Positions 26,420 through 34,834 of a DNA stretch of 64,000 nucleotides are shown here, piece by piece. Source of the DNA: Paraburkholderia heleia NBRC 101817 (GTDB taxonomy: Bacteria > Pseudomonadota > Gammaproteobacteria > Burkholderiales > Burkholderiaceae); assembly GCF_000739775.1 (NCBI RefSeq), contig NZ_BBJH01000052.1:1-64000 (forward strand), read 5' to 3'. Every line of letters begins with the position of its first letter. The first letter of the stretch is position 1. The notes under the pieces are model-generated. The model made no database searches and was not told the origin of the DNA. It saw nothing but the letters and a program-made list of their open reading frames with translations. The translations under genes were made by a program, and so were the position numbers.

Positions 26420-28333
26420 TTAACCCACGCGCCCCATCAACAGCGCGTTGGTGCGCTTCACAAAGCTCGCCGGATCTTCCAGCGCGCCGCCTTCCGCCAG
26501 CAGCGCCTGATCGAACAGCAGATTGCACCAGTCGCCAAAGTCCGCGCTATCGGTGCGCAGCGCCTTCACGAGCGGATGCTCCGGGTTCACTTCGAGGATC
26601 GGCTGCATCTGCGGCGCGTGTTGTCCCGCCGCCTTCAGCATGCGCTGCAGATAGCCGCTCATGTCGCCTTCATCCGCCACGAGGCACGAGGGCGAATCGG
26701 TCAGGCGGAACGTGAGGCGCACGTCCTTGGCCTTGTCCTTGAGCGCTTCCTTCATGTGCTCGACGAGCGGCTTGAGTTCTTCGCTCACCTTCTCCTGCTG
26801 CTGCTTCTCCTCGTCGTTGAGCGCGCCGAGGTCGAGGTCGCCGCGCGCCACGCTCGCGAGCGGCTTGCCGTCGAACTCGTTCAGGAACGACAGCATCCAC
26901 TCGTCCACGCGGTCCGTGAGGAGCAGCACTTCCACGCCCTTCTTGCGGAACACTTCGAGATGCGGGCTGTTTTTCGCGGCCTGCCAGGTGTCGGCCGTGA
27001 CGTAGTAGATCTTCGTCTGCTCGGGCTTCATGCGCGCGACGTAGTCGGCGAGCGAGACGGTCTGCTCGTTCGTGTCGTTGTGCGTGGACGCAAAGCGCGC
27101 CAGCTTCGCCACGCGCTCGCGGTTGGCGTGATCCTCGCCGATGCCTTCCTTGAGCACCTGGCCGAACCCGGTCCAGAACGTCGCGTACTTCGCCTTGTCC
27201 TCTTCGCTTGCTTCGGCGTCCGTAACAGCGCCGGCCATCTCTTCGAGCATCGAGAGCACGCGCTTGGTCACGCCGTCGCGAATCGCCTTCACATCGCGGC
27301 TTTCCTGGAGGATCTCGCGCGAGACGTTCAGCGGCAGATCGCTCGAATCGACCACGCCCTTCACGAAGCGCAGATAGTTCGGCAGCAGCTGCTCGGCGTC
27401 GTCCATGATGAACACGCGCTTCACATAGAGCTTCAGACCGCTCTTGTGATCGCGGTTCCACAGGTCGAACGGCGCATGCGAAGGCACGTAAAGAAGCTGC
27501 GTATATTCGCTGCGGCCTTCCACACGGTTATGCGTCCACGCGAGCGGGTTCTGATGGTCGTGCGCGAGGTGCTGATAGAACTGCTGGTACTGCTCGTCGG
27601 TAATATCGCTCTTCGAGCGCGTCCACAGCGCGCTCGCCTGGTTGATGGTCTCGTACTCGTCCTTCGTGACCATCTCGCTCTTTTCGGCGTCCCATTCTTC
27701 CTTCTTCATTTCGATGGGCAGGCCGACGTGATCCGAATACTTCTGGATGATCGACTTGATCTTCCATGCGGAAAGCAGCTCGTCCTCGCCTTCGCGCAGA
27801 TGCAGCGTGATCGTCGTGCCGCGCTGCGCGCGCTCGATCGTCTCGACGGCGAACTCGCCCTCGCCCGCGCTCGTCCAGCGCACGCCCTCGGCGGCCGTCA
27901 GGCCCGCTCGGCGGCTTTCCACGGTGATCTTGTCCGCGACGATGAAACCCGAATAGAAGCCCACGCCGAACTGGCCGATCAGCGCCGCGTCCTTCTGCTG
28001 GTCGCCCGAGAGCTTGCCGAAGAATTCCTTCGTGCCCGAGCGCGCGATCGTGCCGAGGTTCGACACGGCCTCGTCATGACTCATGCCGATGCCGTTGTCG
28101 TCGATCGTGATGGTGCGCGCCTCCTTGTCGACGCCCACGCGGATGCGCAGGTTCGGATCGTTCTCATAGAGCCCGCTGTTCGCGATCGCCTCGAAGCGCA
28201 GCTTGTCCGCCGCGTCCGATGCGTTCGAGATCAGTTCGCGCAGGAAGATTTCCTTGTTGCTGTACAGCGAATGGATCATCAGATGCAGAAGCTGTTTCAC
28301 TTCTGCCTGGAAGCTCATGGTTTCTTGTGCCAT
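26420..28333 (-). CDS. htpG: Molecular chaperone HtpG (Hsp90)
   Basis: 637 residues. The N-terminal GHKL ATPase shows ELISNASDAADKLRF, DNGIGMSHDEAVSNLGTIA and GQFGVGFYSGFIVADKI. The middle domain has the Hsp90 motif LPLNVSREILQES and a C-terminal dimerisation region follows. It helps stress-related protein folding in the cytosol. A GAGGA ribosome site precedes the ATG. I could not find a convincing sigma-32 promoter in the 138 bases before the MocR gene. Confidence 0.97.
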   Translation of the reverse strand: MAQETMSFQAEVKQLLHLMIHSLYSNKEIFLRELISNASDAADKLRFEAIANSGLYENDPNLRIRVGVDKEARTITIDDNGIGMSHDEAVSNLGTIARSGTKEFFGKLSGDQQKDAALIGQFGVGFYSGFIVADKITVESRRAGLTAAEGVRWTSAGEGEFAVETIERAQRGTTITLHLREGEDELLSAWKIKSIIQKYSDHVGLPIEMKKEEWDAEKSEMVTKDEYETINQASALWTRSKSDITDEQYQQFYQHLAHDHQNPLAWTHNRVEGRSEYTQLLYVPSHAPFDLWNRDHKSGLKLYVKRVFIMDDAEQLLPNYLRFVKGVVDSSDLPLNVSREILQESRDVKAIRDGVTKRVLSMLEEMAGAVTDAEASEEDKAKYATFWTGFGQVLKEGIGEDHANRERVAKLARFASTHNDTNEQTVSLADYVARMKPEQTKIYYVTADTWQAAKNSPHLEVFRKKGVEVLLLTDRVDEWMLSFLNEFDGKPLASVARGDLDLGALNDEEKQQQEKVSEELKPLVEHMKEALKDKAKDVRLTFRLTDSPSCLVADEGDMSGYLQRMLKAAGQHAPQMQPILEVNPEHPLVKALRTDSADFGDWCNLLFDQALLAEGGALEDPASFVKRTNALLMGRVG

Positions 28334-28471
28334 GGTCGGGAGTCCTCTTTCGTTGCAGTTCTAGTCTGACAAATGTGTGGCCGCGAGTTTCACGTCCTGT
28401 TCGCATCGCGGCGCGCCGCCCGCCCACGTGGGGACAGACGGCGCCGTTTTCAAGAGCCGCCACCCGCGAAT

Positions 28472-29968
28472 TCAGGCTGGGGCGCCGCCGCCGCGCCGGG
28501 CCACGCCTTCGAGGTAGTCGGCAAGGAACGCAGGTAGCGCGGGGTCGCCGCAGTTGGCGATGTTGAAGCGCATCCACGTGGTGGGCGACTGGTGCGGCGA
28601 GAAGAGGCTCCCCGGCGTGAGCAGGAAGCCCGCTTCGTGGCCCGCCGCGGTCAGCGCGTCCGCATCGACGCCCGTGTCCGTCCACAGGAACATGCCGGCG
28701 CCCGGCGCCGCGAACAGGCGCAAGCCGGCGCGCTCCAGCATGCGCGCGGCCTTGTCGCGCACGCCATCGAGCCGCCCGCGCAGGCGCTCCACGTGACGCC
28801 GGTAGTGGCCTTCCGTGAGCACGCGGTAAAGCACGCGCTCGTTGAGTTCGGGACTCGTCATGCCGACGAGCATCTTCTGGTCGGCCACCGCCTGGGTCAC
28901 GTCGAGCGCACTCGCGATATAGCCCACGCGCAGGTTCGGCGCGAGCGTCTTCGAAAAGCTGCCGAGGTAGATCACGCGGCGAAGCTGGTCGAGGCTCGCG
29001 AGACGCGTGGCCGGATAGCCGGCCGGGCAAAGATCGCCGTAGATATCGTCTTCGACGACGATGAAGTCGTACTGTTCGGCAAGCCGCAGAATGCGGAACG
29101 CCTGCGCGGCGGTCAACGAGGTGCCCGTGGGGTTTTGCAGCACCGAATTGATGACGAGCATCCGGGGCCGCCACGTCTCGACCAGCGCTTCGAGTGCGTC
29201 GAGGTCCGGCCCTTCGGGCGTGTACGGCATGCCGACGAGCCGCGCGCCCTGCGAGGCGAAGCGCCCGAACATCTGGAACCACGCGGGGTCGCCCACGATC
29301 ACCGTGTCGCCGGGCTGCACATAGATGCGCGCAAGCAGGTCGATCGCCTGGGTGATGCCCGAAACGAGCACGATCTGTTCGGGCGTCGCGCCGATCTCGA
29401 GTTCCGCCATGCGCGTCTGGAGTTGCTGGCGCAGCGGCAGGAAGCCTTGGGGCGAGCCGAAGCCGAGCAGTTGCGTGCCGCTCTGGCGGCCAAGCGAGCG
29501 CATCGCGCCGGTCAGCAGCTCGCCGTCCAGCCAGCGTGCGGGCAGATAGCCCAGACCCGGCCCTTTTTCTGGCCGCGTGGACGTGTGAAGCATGTTGCGC
29601 AGCAGCCAGACCACGTCGATGGTGGGTGGCGCGGGGGCGGCCACCGCGTCGGCGCGCGCCGGGCCGCCCGCGGCCGCCGGCGGCCGTTCGCCGCCCGCCA
29701 CGAGCGCCAGCCGCTCGCGCACGTAGAAACCGGAACCGCGCCGCGAGTCGAGGTAGCCCTGCGCGACCAGACGCTCGTATGCCTCGACCACGGTGAAGCG
29801 CGACACGCCCTTGTCGAGCGCGAGCTTGCGGATGGACGGCATGCGCATGCCGGGGCGGAACACGCGTTCCTCGATGCGGCGGCGGCCCCACTGCACGAGC
29901 TGGTCGACGAGCGTGAGCGTGGCCGCGTCATGCGGGGCGGGAATCTGGTCTAGCGGTACGGAGGACAT
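28472..29968 (-). CDS. MocR family regulator (GntR HTH fused to aminotransferase-like domain)
   Basis: 498 residues from MSSVPLDQIP, preceded by AGGGAG. The winged helix-turn-helix (about 20-85) contains MRMPSIRKLALDKGVSRFTV and YLDSRRGSGFYV. After a linker of about 40 residues comes a fold-type I aminotransferase domain with the PLP lysine in GSFSKTLAPNLRVGY and the NPTGTSLT loop. MocR proteins sense PLP adducts and switch neighbouring genes. It faces a five-gene cluster starting at 30163 that includes an aminotransferase and PhzF, the probable target. Repeated TACCGGTA boxes lie between them. Confidence 0.9.
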   Translation of the reverse strand: MSSVPLDQIPAPHDAATLTLVDQLVQWGRRRIEERVFRPGMRMPSIRKLALDKGVSRFTVVEAYERLVAQGYLDSRRGSGFYVRERLALVAGGERPPAAAGGPARADAVAAPAPPTIDVVWLLRNMLHTSTRPEKGPGLGYLPARWLDGELLTGAMRSLGRQSGTQLLGFGSPQGFLPLRQQLQTRMAELEIGATPEQIVLVSGITQAIDLLARIYVQPGDTVIVGDPAWFQMFGRFASQGARLVGMPYTPEGPDLDALEALVETWRPRMLVINSVLQNPTGTSLTAAQAFRILRLAEQYDFIVVEDDIYGDLCPAGYPATRLASLDQLRRVIYLGSFSKTLAPNLRVGYIASALDVTQAVADQKMLVGMTSPELNERVLYRVLTEGHYRRHVERLRGRLDGVRDKAARMLERAGLRLFAAPGAGMFLWTDTGVDADALTAAGHEAGFLLTPGSLFSPHQSPTTWMRFNIANCGDPALPAFLADYLEGVARRGGGAPA

Positions 29969-29988
29969 GAGGGCTCCCTGAACTCGAA

Positions 29989-30068
29989 CTGTACAGAGCA
30001 CTATCGGGCCGATTGTACCGTTACTGTCTGCCACCATACCGGTACATTTGATCACATGCGTACCGGTA
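29989..30068. promoter_or_regulatory. Candidate MocR operator region with repeated palindromes
   Basis: TACCGGTA occurs at 30037-30044 and 30061-30068, with a one-mismatch copy TACCGTTA at 30016-30023, start-to-start distances of 21 and 24 bases. CTGTACAG (29990-29997) is a further palindrome. The spacing of about two helical turns and the position between the MocR gene and its divergent cluster suggest operator sites. Confidence 0.55.
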
Positions 30069-30162
30069 AGGATTCGGTAGCGGCGTCGGCCCACTGTTCA
30101 GGTGCGCGCTCCTGCCCCTTCCCTCCGGCCCCCTGGAAACCTCCGGCTCCGATCTCCCGCCC

Positions 30163-30852
30163 ATGAACGCGTCTTCGCTTCGCCTCGATCACCTCGTCGT
30201 TGCCGCGCGCACGCTGGAAGAAGGCGTGCAGTACGTGAGCGACGCGCTCGGCGTCGCGCCCTCGGGCGGCGGCGCTCACCCGCTCATGCGCACTCACAAC
30301 CGTCTCTTTGGGCTGTGGGGCGGCGCGTATCTGGAAGTCATCGCAATCGATCCGGCCGCGAAAAGTGGCGCCAATGCCCGCGCGCGCCTCTTTGCGCTCG
30401 ACGACCCCGCCGTCCAGGCGCGCCTCGAACAGGGACCGTACCTGTCGCATTGGGTCGCGCACGTCGATCCGCCGAAGAACCTCGCACGCTGGCGCGAGCA
30501 GTATCCACAGCGCATTGCCGCGCTCGTGCCGATGACGCGCGGCGACTTTTGCTGGCAGCTCACGGTGCCGGAAAACGGCGCCTTGCCGTCCTGGCAAGGC
30601 GCGGGCGACGGCATCCTGCCCTCGCTGATCCAGTGGGACACGGCGCATCATCCGTCGCAGGCGCTGGCCGATACCGGCATCGCGCTCACGTCGCTCACCG
30701 GCTTTCACCGCGAGGCGCAAGCGGCGCGCGAGCAGTTGCAGTGGCTCGGCGCGGCGGACCTGATCGCCGTGGAGGAAGCCCTCTCGCCCGCGCTCGTCGC
30801 GCAGTTCGAAACCCCGTCCGGTCCGCGCACGCTCGGCGCGCCGGCACGCTGA
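30163..30852 (+). CDS. VOC family protein (glyoxalase-like domain)
   Basis: 229 residues. It starts LRLDHLVVAARTLEEGVQYV and has the GGAHPLMRTHNRLFGLWGGAYLEVIAID block of glyoxalase-like proteins found beside PLP enzymes and transporters. The reaction is unknown. It is the first gene of a likely operon with the DMT transporter (22 bases downstream), opposite the MocR regulator. Confidence 0.85.
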   Translation: MNASSLRLDHLVVAARTLEEGVQYVSDALGVAPSGGGAHPLMRTHNRLFGLWGGAYLEVIAIDPAAKSGANARARLFALDDPAVQARLEQGPYLSHWVAHVDPPKNLARWREQYPQRIAALVPMTRGDFCWQLTVPENGALPSWQGAGDGILPSLIQWDTAHHPSQALADTGIALTSLTGFHREAQAAREQLQWLGAADLIAVEEALSPALVAQFETPSGPRTLGAPAR

Positions 30853-30874
30853 TCCGCCGAGCGCAAAGTCCCGC

Positions 30875-31780
30875 ATGAAAGCACGCGAAACCCAGGGCAT
30901 GCTGCTCGGCCTCGTCGGCGTCATGATCTTCAGCCTGACGCTGCCGATGACGCGCATCGTCGTCGCCGAATTCCACCCGCTCCTGAACGGCCTCGGCCGC
31001 GCGCTCGCCGCTGCCGTGCCGGCCGCGCTGCTGCTCGCCATCCGCCGGGAGACATGGCCCACGTGGCCGCAGGTCAAGAGCCTCGCCGTGGTGTCGCTTG
31101 GCGTGATCGTCGCGTTTCCCGTGTTTTCCGCCTTTGCGATGAAGACCGTGCCGGCCTCGCACGGGGCCATCGTCAACGGGCTGCAGCCGCTCGCCGTGGC
31201 GATCTACGCCGCGTGGCTCTCGCACGAGCGGCCCTCGAAGGCGTTCTGGGCCAGCGCGCTGGTCGGCAGCGCGCTCGTGGTCGCGTTCGCGCTCCAGGCG
31301 GGCGGCGGCTCGCTGCACGCGGGCGACGCGTGGATGCTCATCGCGGTGGGCATCGGCGCGCTCGGCTACGCCGAAGGCGCGCGCCTCGCGCGTCAGCTGG
31401 GCGGCTGGCAGGTGATCTGCTGGGCGCTCGTGCTCTCGGCGCCGTTCCTCGTGCTGCCGGTAGGCTGGCTCGCGTGGGCGCATCATGTGGCGCATCCGGG
31501 GCCCGTCGCGCCCGAGACCTGGCTCGCCTTCGGCTACGTCACGCTGTTTTCGCAGTTCATCGGCTTTTTCGCGTGGTACGCGGGGCTCGCCATGGGCGGC
31601 ACGGCACGCGTGGGACAGGTGCAGCTGCTGCAGATTTTCTTCACGATGGCGTTCTCGGCGCTCTTTTTCGGCGAGCAGGTCGCGCCCTCGGCGTGGCTCT
31701 ACGCGGCCGCGGTGATCGCCACGGTCGTGCTGGGCCGCCGCGCGGCGATCCGCACGGCCCCCGCGCCAGCGCGCGCATGA
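30875..31780 (+). CDS. DMT family transporter (EamA domains)
   Basis: 301 residues with ten membrane helices in two EamA repeats: MLLGLVGVMIFSLTLPMTR at the start of the first, and WMLIAVGIGALGYAEGARLA at the start of the second. Family members export amino acids and related metabolites. Given its place between a VOC protein and an aminotransferase under MocR control, an amino-acid-like substrate is plausible. Confidence 0.88.
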   Translation: MKARETQGMLLGLVGVMIFSLTLPMTRIVVAEFHPLLNGLGRALAAAVPAALLLAIRRETWPTWPQVKSLAVVSLGVIVAFPVFSAFAMKTVPASHGAIVNGLQPLAVAIYAAWLSHERPSKAFWASALVGSALVVAFALQAGGGSLHAGDAWMLIAVGIGALGYAEGARLARQLGGWQVICWALVLSAPFLVLPVGWLAWAHHVAHPGPVAPETWLAFGYVTLFSQFIGFFAWYAGLAMGGTARVGQVQLLQIFFTMAFSALFFGEQVAPSAWLYAAAVIATVVLGRRAAIRTAPAPARA

Positions 31781-31889
31781 GCCGGTTTCGCGTCATAATC
31801 GAAAGTTTTCGGCGGCATCCGGCGCCGCGTGATCGCGCCCCATGCCGCCTTTGAATCCGTCACTCGCCCCACCCCAACAAGGAGACCCC

Positions 31890-33089
31890 ATGGACCAGAG
31901 CGATCTCAAGGCCGCGCCCGCGTGGCAACTGTCCGAGCGTGCAATCAAGCTGACCAGCTCGGCCATTCGCGAAATCCTGAAGGTCACCGAGCGTCCCGAA
32001 GTCATTTCGTTCGCGGGCGGCCTGCCCGCGCCGGCCAGCTTCCCGGCCGAGGAAATGCGCGCCGCCGCCGACCGCATCCTGCGCGACGATCCCGCGGGCG
32101 CCCTCCAGTACAGCGCGACCGAAGGCTATATGCCGCTGCGCGAATGGGTCGCCGCGCGCCACTCGGTGGGCGGCGTGAAAGTGCGTCCCTCGCAGGTGCT
32201 CATCACGACGGGTTCGCAGCAGGCGCTCGACCTGATCGGCAAGGTGCTGGTCTCGCCCGCCAGCCCGGTGCTCGTCGAGACACCCACCTACCTCGGCGCG
32301 CTGCAGTCGTTCTCGCTTTACGAGCCGAAGTACGTTCAGGTCCCGACCGACGAGAAGGGTCTCGTGCCCGAAGGCCTCACGCCCGGGTTCACGGCCGGCG
32401 CGCGCCTGCTCTACGCGATCCCGAACTTCCAGAACCCCACGGGCCGCCGCCTGCCGCTCGATCGCCGCCAGGCGCTCGCGGCGTTCGCGAAGCACGCGCC
32501 CTTCCCCGTGATCGAAGACGACCCCTACGGCGCGCTGCTCTACGCGGGCGAGCCGTTGCCGACGGTACACTCGCTCGCGCCCGAGCATGTCGTGCATCTG
32601 GGCTCGTTCTCGAAGATCCTGGCCCCGGGCCTGCGCGTGGGCTACATCATCGCGCCCGAAGACCTGCACTTCAAGCTCGTGCAGGCCAAGCAGGCCACCG
32701 ATCTGCACACGCCGAGCTTCACGCAGCGCATCGTCTACGAGGTGGTGAAGGACGGCTTCCTCGACACGCACATCCCGAAGGTGCGCGCGCTCTATCGCGA
32801 CCAGTGCGAGGCAATGCTCGACTCGCTCGAGCGCAACATGCCCGAAGGCGTGAGCTGGAACCGCCCCGAAGGCGGCATGTTCATCTGGGTGACGCTGCCC
32901 TCGAACATCGACAGCATGAAGCTGCTGGCCGAAGCCGTCGCGCAGAATGTGGCCTTCGTGCCCGGCGCGCCGTTCTTCGCCGACGAGCCGCAACACAACA
33001 AGCTGCGCCTGTCGTTCGTCACGGTACCGCCCGCGAAGATCGAAGAAGGCGTCGCGAAGCTCGCGGCCCTGATCCGCGCGCACGCCTGA
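31890..33089 (+). CDS. PLP-dependent aminotransferase, fold type I (2-aminoadipate type)
   Basis: 399 residues from MDQSDLKAAP, with an excellent AAGGAG site 5 bases upstream. VISFAGGLPAPASFPAEEM and LQYSATEGYMPLREWVA are typical of the 2-aminoadipate/valine-pyruvate aminotransferase group. The PLP lysine is in GSFSKILAPGLRVGY. It resembles the enzyme half of the MocR protein but has no DNA-binding part. RidA follows after 72 bases, which fits a role in clearing reactive enamines made by PLP chemistry. Confidence 0.91.
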   Translation: MDQSDLKAAPAWQLSERAIKLTSSAIREILKVTERPEVISFAGGLPAPASFPAEEMRAAADRILRDDPAGALQYSATEGYMPLREWVAARHSVGGVKVRPSQVLITTGSQQALDLIGKVLVSPASPVLVETPTYLGALQSFSLYEPKYVQVPTDEKGLVPEGLTPGFTAGARLLYAIPNFQNPTGRRLPLDRRQALAAFAKHAPFPVIEDDPYGALLYAGEPLPTVHSLAPEHVVHLGSFSKILAPGLRVGYIIAPEDLHFKLVQAKQATDLHTPSFTQRIVYEVVKDGFLDTHIPKVRALYRDQCEAMLDSLERNMPEGVSWNRPEGGMFIWVTLPSNIDSMKLLAEAVAQNVAFVPGAPFFADEPQHNKLRLSFVTVPPAKIEEGVAKLAALIRAHA

Positions 33090-33161
33090 CGCAAGCCCGG
33101 CGAATGGCCGGCGCAGCGCCAGGCTTTTTCCGACTCAACACCCGAATGAGGAATCCCCACC

Positions 33162-33626
33162 ATGGCTGACATCAACATCTACGACCGTCTCGAACAGCTC
33201 GGCATCACCCTGCCCCAGGCAGGCGCGCCCGCCGCGGCCTACGTGATGAGCGCACAAAGCGGCAACACGGTGTACCTGTCGGGTCACATCGCCAAAAAGG
33301 ACGGCAAGGTGTGGGCCGGCAAGCTGGGCGAGTCGCTCACGACCGAGGAAGGCAAGGCCGCCGCGCGCGCGATCGCGATCGACCTGCTCGCCACGCTGCA
33401 CGCCCACACGGGCGACCTCAACAAGGTCAAGCGCGTGGTCAAGCTCATGAGCCTCGTGAACTCGACGCTCGCTTTCACCGAGCAGCACATCGTCACGAAC
33501 GGCGCCTCGGAGCTGATCGCCGACGTGTTCGGCGAGAAGGGCAAGCACGCGCGCTCGGCCTTCGGCGTCGCGCAGATTCCGCTTGGCGCGTGCGTCGAAA
33601 TCGAGCTGATCGCCGAAGTCGGGTAA
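33162..33626 (+). CDS. RidA family protein (enamine/imine deaminase)
   Basis: 154 residues. AQSGNTVYLSGHIAKKDGKV, LMSLVNSTLAF and ARSAFGVAQIPLGACVEIE are the family pattern, with the catalytic arginine in HARSAFG. It hydrolyses reactive enamine/imine products of PLP enzymes. AGGAA precedes the ATG. It sits between the aminotransferase and phzF. Confidence 0.9.
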   Translation: MADINIYDRLEQLGITLPQAGAPAAAYVMSAQSGNTVYLSGHIAKKDGKVWAGKLGESLTTEEGKAAARAIAIDLLATLHAHTGDLNKVKRVVKLMSLVNSTLAFTEQHIVTNGASELIADVFGEKGKHARSAFGVAQIPLGACVEIELIAEVG

Positions 33627-33638
33627 GGCCACCCCGCC

Positions 33639-34517
33639 ATGACCCAGCCGAGCGTGCGCTTCAAACAGGTCGACGTCTTCACGTCGATACCCTTCAAGGG
33701 CAACCCGCTTGCCGTGGTGTTCGACGCCGAAGGCTTGAGCGGCGACGAGATGCAGGCCATTGCGCGCTGGACCAATCTCTCGGAAACGAGCTTCCTGCTC
33801 GCCCCCACCGACGCGCGCGCCGACTACCGCGTGCGCATCTTCACGACCAGGGGCGAGTTGCCCTTCGCGGGCCATCCGACGCTCGGCACGGCGCACGCGT
33901 TTCTCGAGAGCGGCCGCACGTCGAAGACGCCCGGTCGCCTCGTGCAGGAGTGCGGCGCCGGCCTCCTCGATCTGGCCGCCACAGAAAACGGTGCATGGGC
34001 CTTCGCCGCACCGCCCGCGCACGTGACGCCGCTCGCCGCGGCGCAGTTCGATGCTTTGCGCGCGGCGCTGCGCCCGGACGCCATCGACTTCACGGCCGCG
34101 CCCTGCGGCGTCGACAACGGCGCCCCCTGGCTCGTCGTGCGCCTCGACTCGGCACAAGCGGTGCTCGCGCTCGACGCCGACTATGCGGCAATCGAAGCGG
34201 TTGCCGCGAGCGTGGGCGCACACGGCGTGGCCGCCTACGGCCCGCATGAAGCCGACGGTCCCGCGACCTTTGAAGTGCGCTGCCTCATGACCGGGCTCGG
34301 CAAAGGCGAAGACCCCGTCACCGGCAGCGCGAACGCCGCCATCGCCATGCTGCTCGAACAGCAGAACCGGCGTCCGGGCGCACGCTATACGGTGCGGCAA
34401 GGCACGGCGCTCGGGCGCGACGGGCGCGTACACGTCGAATATGACGATGCGGCGAAAAAGATCTGGATTGGCGGCCATACGGTGACGGTCGTCGACGGGA
34501 CCTGCCGGCTCGGCTAA
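33639..34517 (+). CDS. PhzF family isomerase/epimerase
   Basis: 292 residues with the diaminopimelate-epimerase-like fold. VDVFTSIPFKGNPLAVV at the N-terminus, catalytic Glu49 in NLSETSFLL, and GEDPVTGSANAA at the start of the second half are diagnostic. True phenazine genes are absent, so it is a PhzF-like isomerase of unknown substrate. It starts 12 bases after ridA and is probably the last gene of the MocR-linked operon. Confidence 0.9.
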   Translation: MTQPSVRFKQVDVFTSIPFKGNPLAVVFDAEGLSGDEMQAIARWTNLSETSFLLAPTDARADYRVRIFTTRGELPFAGHPTLGTAHAFLESGRTSKTPGRLVQECGAGLLDLAATENGAWAFAAPPAHVTPLAAAQFDALRAALRPDAIDFTAAPCGVDNGAPWLVVRLDSAQAVLALDADYAAIEAVAASVGAHGVAAYGPHEADGPATFEVRCLMTGLGKGEDPVTGSANAAIAMLLEQQNRRPGARYTVRQGTALGRDGRVHVEYDDAAKKIWIGGHTVTVVDGTCRLG

Positions 34518-34834
34518 ACGCAGGCAGCCCCCCGCTTCATGCAAGGTGCATTGTCCGCGCTGCATCGCCTCGCACCTATGCACCGCACATGGGCATCGTG
34601 CGCGGGTTGAGGCGACCCTCGCGTATACCCGAGGGACCATAGCTTCCTTAATCATTCCCCAACCAGTAATATCGAAACATCGGACGCATGACGCGTCCGG
34701 CGTGCATTGCGCGCGCGTCATGCGCGTATTCCCCCCAGCCATCCGTCATTCATGCCGCCGACCCAACCGAGCGCATCCTTGCCGTACTGGCCGCCGCAGC
34801 CGCGGTGTGAGCGCACGCGCCTACGGCGGCCGCG
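34518..34834. other. Intergenic region upstream of the GGDEF-EAL gene
   Basis: 317 bases with no supported gene. It holds two short inverted repeats: CCCTCG/CGAGGG (34616-34621 and 34630-34635, around GTATAC) and CGGACGC/GCGTCCG (34681-34687 and 34693-34699). Either could be a regulatory site or a weak terminator. Confidence 0.45.

Noticed and set aside
26369..28369. A 666-codon open frame opposite htpG
   Set aside because: Mirror of htpG codon use; the composition is not protein-like and there is no family resemblance.
33639..34517. A phenazine biosynthesis locus
   Set aside because: Only a PhzF-like isomerase is present; other phenazine genes are missing, and PhzF homologues are widespread.
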